From the NCBI GenBank assembly GCA_028285105.1, contig JANQQE010000005.1, positions 62,001 to 126,000 on the forward strand: DNA of 64,000 bases, in the 5' to 3' direction. The stretch comes from Alphaproteobacteria bacterium (GTDB lineage: Bacteria; Planctomycetota; Phycisphaerae; UBA1845). Under the pieces are notes generated by a model. That model had not been told where the DNA came from. It saw nothing but the letters and a program-made list of their open reading frames with translations, and searched no databases. The position numbers and the translations under genes are program-made. Below, one piece after another: positions 25,336-33,599 of the stretch (its first letter is position 1; the number at the start of each line of letters is the position of its first letter).

Positions 25336-26514
25336 ATGAACGATTCGAACATGAAACGATTTCTTATCATCGGCGCCGGCAGACAAGGCTGTGCGGTTGC
25401 AGCATTCTTGCTGGAACAATTCGACAGCACCGCGATCGATTTTGTCGATTGCAGCGCCGAACAATTGTCGCAAGCCGTCAAATTGCAAAAGGACGCGTCG
25501 CGCGTCGCAATTCACGAATTATGCGTTTCACCGGTCGATGATGCGCTTCGAGAATTGATGTCGCAATCGGCGTGCGTCATCTCCTGTGTACCATACCGAT
25601 TCAACGTTGAACTGACGCAAGCCTCCGTCGCAGCCCAAGCGCCGTTCTGCGATCTCGGTGGAAACGTGGGCACGGTCGCTGCCCAACTCGAACTGGATGC
25701 CGAATGCAAAGCGGCGGGTATTGCGATCGCTCCGGACTGCGGACTTGCACCCGGATTGCTCAACATCCTTGCCGAGTATTGGTCGAAGGACTGGGATTAC
25801 AAATCGGTCAGACTCTACTGCGGTGGCCTTCCGCAAAACCCCACGGGCGTGATGAACTATGCGCTGACGTTCAACGTCTGCGGTTTGCTCAATGAATACC
25901 TTGACGACTGCGAAGTGTCGCGCGGAGGCATGCTTGAAATCGTTCCCGGAATGAGCGAACCGGAACGACTCAACGACCTGGCGCTGCCCGGCGAGTTTGA
26001 AGCCTTCGCCACCAGCGGAGGAACGTCGCGCGGCGCAAAGGATTACGCAACCAAAGGCGTCGATTACATTTACAAAACCATTCGCCACCCGGGGCATCGC
26101 GATGTCATTGTGGCCATGTGGGAGATGGGTTTCTTTGACACGAAACCGTCAACGCACGTCTCTGCCAACGAGTCGTATGAACTGATTCCGTGGGACGTTT
26201 CGGGCAGCATCATGGAAAAAAACATGCCGTCCGACGGTCACGATCTGGTCGTCGCGCGGGCGGCAGTCGAAGGCACGAAGGACGGGCAAGCCGTCAGCGG
26301 TCAGATCAATCTCATCGATTACGCCGTGGATCGGTTCACCGCGATGGAGCGGACGACGGGCTTCCCAACTGCAATCGTGGCGGCCTCTCTTGCTGGATTG
26401 TACGAGGAACATCCGGTCGAACCTGGAGCCCGCGTACCATTCCAATTCATGAATCCGAAGCTGGTCATCGATGAATTGCAACGAGCCGGCATCAACGGAA
26501 TCAGTATTCGCTGA
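25336..26514 (+). CDS. Saccharopine dehydrogenase family protein
   Basis: 392 residues from the ATG at 25336 (ATG at 25351 is also possible). The N-terminal NAD(P)-binding motif reads LIIGAGRQGCAVA. CDLGGNVG and APDCGLAPGLLN are typical of the saccharopine dehydrogenase/carboxynorspermidine-type family, which reduces or oxidises imine-linked amino acids. Members with this motif set include lysine-catabolic and polyamine enzymes; the substrate cannot be decided here. It follows the PhnD-like gene by about 45 bp and could be co-transcribed. Confidence 0.78.
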   Translation: MNDSNMKRFLIIGAGRQGCAVAAFLLEQFDSTAIDFVDCSAEQLSQAVKLQKDASRVAIHELCVSPVDDALRELMSQSACVISCVPYRFNVELTQASVAAQAPFCDLGGNVGTVAAQLELDAECKAAGIAIAPDCGLAPGLLNILAEYWSKDWDYKSVRLYCGGLPQNPTGVMNYALTFNVCGLLNEYLDDCEVSRGGMLEIVPGMSEPERLNDLALPGEFEAFATSGGTSRGAKDYATKGVDYIYKTIRHPGHRDVIVAMWEMGFFDTKPSTHVSANESYELIPWDVSGSIMEKNMPSDGHDLVVARAAVEGTKDGQAVSGQINLIDYAVDRFTAMERTTGFPTAIVAASLAGLYEEHPVEPGARVPFQFMNPKLVIDELQRAGINGISIR

Positions 26515-26521
26515 ACGGCGA

Positions 26522-27931
26522 CTAAGCACTCAGTTCAAATGCGTCGCCTTGTTTTGGCAGAAACACTTCGGCGAAACCGGCGTCGCGCATGTTGTCGGCC
26601 ATCACTTCGGCTTGATCCGTTTCACCGTGAACGAGGAACGCCTGCTTGGTCTTGGATGCCAGCGGGGATGTCCATTGCAAGAGTTCCTCGGCATTGGCAT
26701 GGGCGCTGAAACCGTTGAGCGTTTTGACGCGGGCATTGAGTTCATATTTCTTCCCGAAGATCCGCACGTCTTTGACTTTCTCGACGATGCGTCGCCCCAG
26801 TGTGTGCATTGCCTGGTATCCGACGATAAGGACCGTATTGCGCGGGTTGGAAACATTGTTCTTGAGATGATGCAGGATACGTCCGGCTTCGCACATGCCA
26901 CTGGCCGACACAATAATCATCGGTTCGTGACGATGTTGCAGTGCTTTGCTGTCTTCGACGCTGGCGGTGTATTCGCAGATGTCGCTGCGGAAGATTGCAC
27001 CGGCTTCCTTCTTGAAACCCGCCGCTTCTTCGTCAAACACTTCGGGGTGCAGGCGGAAAATCTCGGTGGCTTTGCGGGCGAGGGGGCTGTCCACAATGAT
27101 CGGGATGCGTTTCTTGATGAGCCCTTCGTGCAACAATTGGTGGTAAAAGTACACGATGATCTGCGTTCGTCCGACCGCAAATGCCGGGATGATCACCTTG
27201 CCTCCGCGATCGATCGCATCGTTAATCACTTTGGCAAGTTGCCCGTGCATGTCGTCCGGCTTGGATGACATGCGGTTGCCGTAGGTGCTTTCGCTGATGA
27301 GATAATCGCACTCCGGTAAGAGGGCTGGATCGCGCAGAATTGCCAGGTCGGGTCGGCCCAGATCACCCGTAAAGGTGATGCGAATCGGTTTGCCAGTCGG
27401 TTGTTCAAGCGTAAGCGCCACGCCCGCCGACCCTAGCATGTGACCGGCTTCGTGGAGGCGGGCGGTGATTCCGGGCACAACTTCAAAGGTCTCGCGAAGC
27501 TTGCGCGGTTCAAAAAGTTTGAGCGTATCCTCGACATCGGTCTTGGAATAGAGCGGTTCGATCGGCGCATCGCCACGTTTGACCCGTTTGCGATTCCAGT
27601 ATTCGGCGTCTTCATGCTGAATGTGAGCGGAGTCTGCCAAGAGGATCTTCACTAGATCGCAGGTGGCTGCCGTTGCATAAATCGGTCCAGAAAATCCTTC
27701 GCGAACAAGTCGGGGCAATTTGCCGCAGTGGTCGATGTGTGCGTGCGAAAGAACAACTGCATCGATCTGCGACGGTTTGCACGGAAACGAACGATTTCTT
27801 TCGTTGGCGAGTTTTCGGCGGCCTTGAAAAAGTCCGCAGTCAAGCGAGATGGTCTTACCGTTGTGTTCGACCAGGTGCATGGAACCGGTGACTTCACCAG
27901 CCGCTCCATGAAAGATTAAGCGCGATGCCAT
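26522..27931 (-). CDS. MBL-fold/beta-CASP ribonuclease (CPSF-like)
   Basis: 469 residues. A metallo-beta-lactamase domain carries HAHIDH (63-68), HEAGHMLGSAG, GDLGRP and SESTYGNR; an inserted beta-CASP domain and a C-terminal RNA-specificity segment (VKTLNGFSAHANAEELLQW, VHGE) follow. Such proteins cut RNA, related to eukaryotic CPSF-73 and bacterial homologues of the YsbL/TTHA0252 type. It is cytosolic and zinc-dependent. It is a single gene convergent with the saccharopine-dehydrogenase-like gene, with stops 7 bp apart. Confidence 0.9.
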   Translation of the reverse strand: MASRLIFHGAAGEVTGSMHLVEHNGKTISLDCGLFQGRRKLANERNRSFPCKPSQIDAVVLSHAHIDHCGKLPRLVREGFSGPIYATAATCDLVKILLADSAHIQHEDAEYWNRKRVKRGDAPIEPLYSKTDVEDTLKLFEPRKLRETFEVVPGITARLHEAGHMLGSAGVALTLEQPTGKPIRITFTGDLGRPDLAILRDPALLPECDYLISESTYGNRMSSKPDDMHGQLAKVINDAIDRGGKVIIPAFAVGRTQIIVYFYHQLLHEGLIKKRIPIIVDSPLARKATEIFRLHPEVFDEEAAGFKKEAGAIFRSDICEYTASVEDSKALQHRHEPMIIVSASGMCEAGRILHHLKNNVSNPRNTVLIVGYQAMHTLGRRIVEKVKDVRIFGKKYELNARVKTLNGFSAHANAEELLQWTSPLASKTKQAFLVHGETDQAEVMADNMRDAGFAEVFLPKQGDAFELSA

Positions 27932-28030
27932 TGCGATAAATTCCTCAAGTTAAAACAACTTCCGCACGAGTCGGCGTGAATTCGTTCAGGGTAGTGATCG
28001 CCGGTGCAGTACGCAACCGCAGGGCGTGCA

Positions 28031-29557
28031 TCATTCGCCGTGAATGCTCTTATGGACGTTGTGGTTGTTGGCGAGCCAGGGTGTGATCGTTGCGAGGCGT
28101 TTACGGAAACTCGACCAGTCGCGATCCTTGGCGTTGGTCCAGAGCACTTCGGAAAGGGCGCACATCCTCGGAAGCGCCATCATTTCAACCGTTTTGAAGT
28201 CGGGCATCCGTTCTGTCCAGACGTTGGCTTGACCGCCCAGCACATTCTTGCCGCTCTCGTCGTTGAGTTCGGCTGGGATCGGTTCAAACGCATACACTTC
28301 TTTCAGCGAGATCGGATCAGCCCAGGTCGCGCCGTGATCGTTCGGGTCGTCGATGTGTTTGAAATCGAAGTAGCAGTGCGTGTGCGGCGACATCACCACC
28401 CGGTGTCCCTGCTTCGCGGCATTGATGCCATGCTCCATGCCACGCCATGACATCAACACGTTGCCAGCCGGCAAACCCATCTCAAGCACTTCATCCCAGA
28501 ACACACCGACGCGGTTGAGTTTCTTAAGATGAGCAACCACGCGAGCAGTGAAGTAACCTTGCAAACCCGATTCGTCTTTAAGCCTCTCATCGGTGAAGCG
28601 TTTTTGACACTTGGCGCATTCCTTCCAGCGGTCGGTCGGGCACTCGTCGCCACCGAGATGGATGTACGTGCTATCGAATACTTCGGCGACTTCGTCGAGC
28701 ATCGTCGTGACCAACTTGAACGCGTCTTCGTTGCCGACACACAGGACGTCCTTATGAATCCCCGTCGTCTTCGAAACCTCAAGAGGCCCGCCCGTACACG
28801 AAAGTTCCGGATAAGCAGCCAGCATCGCTTGCGTGTGGCCGGGCAAATCAATCTCTGGAATGACTTCGATGTGTCGCAGCTTCGCATAATCGATGACTTC
28901 GCGAATGTCCTTCTTCGTATAGAACCCGCTGCCGCTCGTCTTGCCGTCCGACCGCTTCGCACCGATCGAAGTGAGTCTTGGATAGGCGTCGATCTCGAAG
29001 CGCCAACCTTGATCGTCCGTCAGATGCCAGTGGAACACGTTAAATTTGAAAAGGGCGAGCAAGTCGAGATATCGCTTGATGTCGGCGACTGAAAAAAAAT
29101 GCCGACTCACATCCAGATGCATTCCGCGCCAGGCAAAACGCGGCTGGTCCGCAATCGTCATCGCTGGAATCTTGATGATGTCGGTCGATGCAGAATCACT
29201 GGCATCCTTTTGCTGCAACGCCAATTGATAAAGCGATTGAACACCACGCGTCAGTCCCGCATCGCTCTGTGCGGTAATCGTGACATCATTGGGCGCAATC
29301 GTCAGTTCGTATGATTCGTCAATGCTGGCATCCTTGCGGGATTTTTTGAGCAATCGAATCGCACCGCTCGTTGGATCGCCGTCAAATTGCGAGTGTTTCA
29401 ACTGAATCTCAAACGGTCTTGTCATAAACAAGCTGTGAAGGTACTCGCCAACGCGCGAATGGGCATCGCCATCATCCATCACGGCGATCTTGCAGCTTCG
29501 ATCCACCGTAAACGAACCGGACGAAGTGGTAACGGTTGACGGCTTGGGAACGAACAT
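28031..29557 (-). CDS. Beta-N-acetylhexosaminidase (GH20)
   Basis: Cleaves terminal N-acetylglucosamine or N-acetylgalactosamine from glycans. 508 residues from the ATG at 29557, which lies 8 bp after the stop of the ABC ATPase gene. An N-terminal GH20b domain (residues 1-140) precedes the TIM barrel with RGMHLDVSRHFF, HWHLTDDQGWR and the catalytic Asp-Glu pair D304-E305 in LGGDECP. No signal peptide is obvious on this start, so it may be cytosolic and recycle muropeptides or process internal glycans. An in-frame extension to 29623 overlaps the ATPase gene and is not supported. Confidence 0.9.
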   Translation of the reverse strand: MFVPKPSTVTTSSGSFTVDRSCKIAVMDDGDAHSRVGEYLHSLFMTRPFEIQLKHSQFDGDPTSGAIRLLKKSRKDASIDESYELTIAPNDVTITAQSDAGLTRGVQSLYQLALQQKDASDSASTDIIKIPAMTIADQPRFAWRGMHLDVSRHFFSVADIKRYLDLLALFKFNVFHWHLTDDQGWRFEIDAYPRLTSIGAKRSDGKTSGSGFYTKKDIREVIDYAKLRHIEVIPEIDLPGHTQAMLAAYPELSCTGGPLEVSKTTGIHKDVLCVGNEDAFKLVTTMLDEVAEVFDSTYIHLGGDECPTDRWKECAKCQKRFTDERLKDESGLQGYFTARVVAHLKKLNRVGVFWDEVLEMGLPAGNVLMSWRGMEHGINAAKQGHRVVMSPHTHCYFDFKHIDDPNDHGATWADPISLKEVYAFEPIPAELNDESGKNVLGGQANVWTERMPDFKTVEMMALPRMCALSEVLWTNAKDRDWSSFRKRLATITPWLANNHNVHKSIHGE

Positions 29558-29564
29558 GGTGAGG

Positions 29565-30266
29565 TTACTCGGTTTCGGATCGGGAATGGTCGGCTGCCTG
29601 CGAAACAGCTGACATCGATCCATCGAGCAACTCGTAACCGCGTTGACAACGACTCGCCAGCGTTGGGCTGTGGGTCACCAGCAAAAGCGTACAAGAGTCG
29701 GCATGCTGCAACTCGAACAACAACGCCGACACAGCATCTGCCGATTTGCGATCGAGGTTGCCCGTCGGTTCATCCGCGAGCAGCAACTTCGGTCGATGGA
29801 TCAATGCTCTGGCAATCGCCACCCGTTGGCGTTCTCCGCCGGAAAGCTCGGCAGGCAAATGGTCCTTGCGTTCGGATAGTCCCACGCGGTCCAGAAGTTC
29901 ATTCGCCCGTTCGACCGCCCCCGTTGACTCGGAAGTCGCCAGCGACGGCAGTAATACGTTTTCAATCGCCGACAATTGAGTCAGCAGATGATGATCCTGA
30001 AACACGAAACCGATCTGTCGATTTCGAAACCGAGCCAACTCAACGTTCGACATATTAAGCGGTGCATGACCGTCAATTGCAAATTCACCGCTCGTCGGCG
30101 AATCAAGCGTGCCGACGATATTCAGCAGCGTACTCTTGCCGGAACCGGAGGCTCCCATGATCGAAACGGACTCGCCGCGTTCGACGCGCATCGAAATGCC
30201 CGAAAGAACCACCAAGGGTTCACCGCGTGTTTCGTGCTGTTTGCAGATGGCATTCAGTTCAAGCAT
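29565..30266 (-). CDS. LolD-like ABC transporter ATP-binding protein
   Basis: 233 residues with all ABC motifs: Walker A GASGSGKST (38-46), Q-loop VFQDHHLL (88-95), signature LSGGERQRVA (141-150) and Walker B LLLADEPT (161-168). It resembles the MacB/LolD/FtsE class that powers lipoprotein release or macrolide-type export. No LolC/E or MacB permease gene is present on either side; instead it sits between a GT4 glycosyltransferase and a GH20 hexosaminidase on the same strand. The permease must be encoded elsewhere. Confidence 0.88.
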   Translation of the reverse strand: MLELNAICKQHETRGEPLVVLSGISMRVERGESVSIMGASGSGKSTLLNIVGTLDSPTSGEFAIDGHAPLNMSNVELARFRNRQIGFVFQDHHLLTQLSAIENVLLPSLATSESTGAVERANELLDRVGLSERKDHLPAELSGGERQRVAIARALIHRPKLLLADEPTGNLDRKSADAVSALLFELQHADSCTLLLVTHSPTLASRCQRGYELLDGSMSAVSQAADHSRSETE

Positions 30267-30286
30267 ATCGTCGATAGGCTATCGCG

Positions 30287-31591
30287 TCAGCTGCCTAACG
30301 TCGAGGCGGTGCGATCGGCAACGAGTGTTTCAAACAGGCTCCATGTTAGACGGCGCATGCGCTCGGCAGTGTAATGTTGGCCGACGGCGATCCGACCCGC
30401 GTTGCCAAGCTTGCTCCGAAGCGTTTCATCCTCCATGAGTGTTCCAATTTGTGCCATAAGGTCAGCGCGATCGTTCGGTTCAAACAGCAAACCCCCGCCC
30501 GTATTCTCGACCATTTCCCGAAACGAACCATGTCGTGGCAACACAACCGGTACACCGCATGCCAGGGTTTCAAGGACATAAAAGCCCTTCGCCTCACGAT
30601 ACAACGACGGTACACACAGCGCATGGAGGCTGCTCAGGAGTCGAACCTTGTCTTCGAACGTCGGTGAATAGACATATTCAACGTGCTGGGCGACTCCTTT
30701 GCCTTTGAGATACCGCATGACATCATTGAAGTATTTCTTGTCGGAGCGGCCCAAGTATCCGCTGATCTTCAGGTTGGCGCCAATCCCTTCGTTTCTTAAT
30801 TCAACGAAGGCTTCAGCCAACTGTCTGAGTCCCTTTTCCTCGCAAATCCGCGCGAAGTAACCAACCGTAAACGTGTCATCCGGTGAATTCGTCGAGACGG
30901 AGAACTTCTCGACATCGATCCCCATCGGGATCACGTGCATTCGATCGGCAGGAAGGGCGAAGTGTTGCTGCGCATGGCCTGCAAAGTACTCCGTCACCGA
31001 CACATATGCATCCACATCGTTTGCAGCACGAGCAATCAATTCAAACGCCCGCACACGATGCGCGTCAGGCAGGCGGTCGAGGAATATGTCTTCACCGCTA
31101 AGCGTACAGACAACCTTGCAGCCGAGTTCTTTTTTTAGTGTGCGAGCCAGTCCGGCGAACATCAGGTTCGGAAGGTTGATGATGTCGGGCGCGAGCGTTT
31201 TGAGATCGCGCACCAAATCTTCGAGTTCTTTGCGCTGGTTCCCGTCGGGGCCTTCAAGAATCGATACCGTAAGCGGCCCGAGGGATTCCGGAGTGGTGCT
31301 GCTGGAGAACATTCCGACGAAACGCAGCAGCGCATTTGAACGAAGGATTCGATCGATTGGTCCGAGATGCCTTCGAAAAAACGGTACGACCTGTTCGAGG
31401 TAAACGCCAAGCCCACCGAAATGAACTTCGCTTGAACCGACCACTGTTTCGTCCGTCATGATTGGCGTGTACATCGGCCAGAGCGAGACGTCTTTGCCCT
31501 CAGCAATCAAACCGGCAGCCAGTCGGTTATCGCGCAGACAACTTCCGCAAAACATGCCACCTGCACCAGCCGCCAGAAACAAAACGCGCAA
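30287..31591 (-). CDS. Glycosyltransferase family 4
   Basis: 434 residues with a GT-B fold. The N-terminal domain begins LFLAAGAGGMFCGSCLRDN, a glycine-rich acceptor loop, and the C-terminal domain holds VGYFARICEEKGLRQL and the donor site SLYREAKGFYVLETLACGVPVV (the E-x7-E motif of GT4). It transfers a sugar from a nucleotide donor to a cell-surface or storage glycan; donor and acceptor are unknown. It is the first gene of a three-gene unit with the ABC ATPase and GH20 enzyme. Confidence 0.86.
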   Translation of the reverse strand: MRVLFLAAGAGGMFCGSCLRDNRLAAGLIAEGKDVSLWPMYTPIMTDETVVGSSEVHFGGLGVYLEQVVPFFRRHLGPIDRILRSNALLRFVGMFSSSTTPESLGPLTVSILEGPDGNQRKELEDLVRDLKTLAPDIINLPNLMFAGLARTLKKELGCKVVCTLSGEDIFLDRLPDAHRVRAFELIARAANDVDAYVSVTEYFAGHAQQHFALPADRMHVIPMGIDVEKFSVSTNSPDDTFTVGYFARICEEKGLRQLAEAFVELRNEGIGANLKISGYLGRSDKKYFNDVMRYLKGKGVAQHVEYVYSPTFEDKVRLLSSLHALCVPSLYREAKGFYVLETLACGVPVVLPRHGSFREMVENTGGGLLFEPNDRADLMAQIGTLMEDETLRSKLGNAGRIAVGQHYTAERMRRLTWSLFETLVADRTASTLGS

Positions 31592-31986
31592 CGTTGTCCC
31601 TCACACAATCGAACTGCAAATGCAGATACAGACTCACCATGCGTCAAACTCATGTCCAGCAACGACTAATACCAGTCGTAGTCGCGACTGGGCATTAGTC
31701 AAATGGAGCAAAAAATGGGTGAAAAACACCATGCCATGTGAATTCGATGAAATCGACGCTGTAGTCGCAACATTTGTATCGATTCTGACGGTTTTGACGA
31801 CAATGAAACACATTGGACACAGTTTGGCATACTTTTAAGTTCTTTGGGCTGGTATTGGATGCAACCAGATCATAAACTATTTGCGTGTGGATAAAGGGAA
31901 GCGGCAGGGCGCTTGCGGTGCATTCAAATTTTGCGTTGCATTCCGATTGCAACGACCGTTAGCGCCGATTTTCGGAGGACTGGGAA
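31592..31986. other. Divergent intergenic region with a strong hairpin
   Basis: About 395 bp between a minus-strand glycosyltransferase gene and a plus-strand pseudopilin gene. No coding frame is convincing. It holds the hairpin at 31664-31700 and an AT-rich segment near 31700-31960, and ends with GGAGG before the pseudopilin ATG. Confidence 0.6.
31664..31700. promoter_or_regulatory. 37-bp imperfect palindrome, possible leader hairpin or operator
   Basis: Outer arms GACTAAT (31664-31670) and ATTAGTC (31694-31700), inner arms CCAGTCG (31672-31678) and CGACTGG (31685-31691), with a six-base loop. No T-run follows on either strand, so it is not an ordinary terminator. It lies about 75 bp upstream of the glycosyltransferase start on the minus strand. 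Confidence 0.5.
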
Positions 31987-32871
31987 ATGTACCCCCAGCC
32001 CAACAAGACCAAGCCAGCCTCGGTGCGGTCCAATAAGGTCGACGGTTTCACGTTGGTCGAACTGCTGATCGTGGTTTCGATCATCGCGCTGTTGATCGGT
32101 ATGCTCCTTCCCAGTCTGCGCAACGCCCGCGAACAAGCCAAGCAACTCGCCTGCAAAAAGAATCTCACCAACATGTGGAACGGCGTGCTTTCGTATTCAT
32201 ACGAATACAATGATCGCGTCCCATTCATGATGCACATCAGCGACGATCACGATCCGTTCGATCCGAAGAATCAAACGGCAGTCGGTGTGGTGCTTGGGCC
32301 ATACGTCGAGTACAGATCGTTTCAATGTCCGTCGGCTGTTACGGGTTATCCTGAAACCGATCCGAATCGCCGCAACAAATGGAAGCTGACTTACGATTTT
32401 AATACTGCCGATCAGCGCACCCCGGGCATGGGTAAGCCGTACGATGATTCTCCATACGCTTACTCAGGCAAAGAAAATGACCCTGCCGTCGCGAACGAGG
32501 TTTACTTCGATGGTCGGCCTTTGAATCGGATTTCGGTCAACAGGCCGCCCAAGGACGAGCCGACCGATGGCGAAGGTGGTAGTGAAGGTTCGCCGCCGAA
32601 CAAGGTCGAAATCATCTGGTCGTATGGCATGCCGATGATCGCCGATGCATTGGGCGAGCGCGTTCCCGGCGATCGAGAAGCGGGTCGGCCGATATATCCG
32701 CATCGTGGCACTGTGCGACGTCAGTCAGACGTATTTCGATCGTTTGTATCAACGTCCGACCCGCGTGTGATTTCAGCGCGTCGGCCCGGCTATTTCCACA
32801 TGCAGGCCACGGGCGAACACAAGCAGATTTACCTCACCCGATACTCGCCCGACAGCGAGCCATTGGACTAG
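31987..32871 (+). CDS. Pseudopilin-like protein (prepilin N-terminal cleavage/methylation)
   Basis: 294 residues. A short basic leader ends at the prepilin peptidase site G/FTLVELL (around residue 20), followed by a hydrophobic helix SIIALLIGMLLPSLRNAREQA. The mature domain is large for a pilin and rich in charged loops, as in the expanded pseudopilin families of Planctomycetota. It is expected to be processed by prepilin peptidase and held in the inner membrane or assembled into a pseudopilus. A GGAGG precedes the ATG. No other secretion genes adjoin it. Confidence 0.85.
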   Translation: MYPQPNKTKPASVRSNKVDGFTLVELLIVVSIIALLIGMLLPSLRNAREQAKQLACKKNLTNMWNGVLSYSYEYNDRVPFMMHISDDHDPFDPKNQTAVGVVLGPYVEYRSFQCPSAVTGYPETDPNRRNKWKLTYDFNTADQRTPGMGKPYDDSPYAYSGKENDPAVANEVYFDGRPLNRISVNRPPKDEPTDGEGGSEGSPPNKVEIIWSYGMPMIADALGERVPGDREAGRPIYPHRGTVRRQSDVFRSFVSTSDPRVISARRPGYFHMQATGEHKQIYLTRYSPDSEPLD

Positions 32872-32937
32872 GTTCCCCTTCATTAACTTGTATTTGTCAC
32901 TAATTTGTATTTGTTTCGGTGCGCGAGTGTTTTGCGC

Positions 32938-33594
32938 TTAGCGAGCCAGGACTGCCGTCGCCCATGTTGATGGATCGATGTGCCAATACAGATCATCCCC
33001 AACCGTGAGGAATTGTTGACCACGGGCCATGTCTTCGAGCATGTAATAAAAACCGATTCGCGAATGCTCTGACGGTTCAAAACCGCTCAGCGCCGAAGAG
33101 GGTAGCATCGCCTCGAGGCCGTAACCCTTTTTCGTGACGTTTGCTGACACCTTGATTCGACCGGTGGAAATGGGCGGGGCGTTTTCCTTCGCGCGATTGA
33201 TCGGTGCAGAGCCAGCCACCGGTTGGTCTCGCTTCTTGCCACCACCCGTAGGAAGAACGAAAAACTGCTGGCAGTAGCGCGTCGCCCGGTGGATGTCGCG
33301 GGTGTCGCGCATGTCGGTGCAGATGCGCAGGTTGTCGCCCTTCCAGAAGGTGGCAGGGTCACATCGAAATTTCTTGTCGGGGCAATCGACCTTACACGCC
33401 ACTGCGATGCCATCATCGTTCCAGCAGGCGTATACCTTGGCGAACGGTTCCTGCCCGTCGAGTTCGCCAAGATTCGGTAGCAGAAATTCATCCGACCAGT
33501 CGGTGAGTTTGCCCGTAAGTCGTGGCAACTTGGATCGGTGATTCAATCGAATCTCGAAATCCATCAGCAATCGGTTGGGAATCAACTGGGGCAT
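32938..33594 (-). CDS. CBM9-like sugar-binding domain protein
   Basis: 218 residues, consistent with a family 9-like carbohydrate-binding beta-sandwich: LTDWSDEFLLP, VYACWNDDGIAVACKVDCPD and DNLRICTDMRDTRDIHRATR, then YGLEAMLPSSALSGFEP near the C-terminus. There is no signal peptide, so it may be cytosolic despite the fold. It lies only 5 bp after the uvrA stop on the same strand and is probably co-transcribed, an unexpected pairing. The family call is by pattern and not certain. Confidence 0.65.
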   Translation of the reverse strand: MPQLIPNRLLMDFEIRLNHRSKLPRLTGKLTDWSDEFLLPNLGELDGQEPFAKVYACWNDDGIAVACKVDCPDKKFRCDPATFWKGDNLRICTDMRDTRDIHRATRYCQQFFVLPTGGGKKRDQPVAGSAPINRAKENAPPISTGRIKVSANVTKKGYGLEAMLPSSALSGFEPSEHSRIGFYYMLEDMARGQQFLTVGDDLYWHIDPSTWATAVLAR

Positions 33595-33599
33595 CGTGA

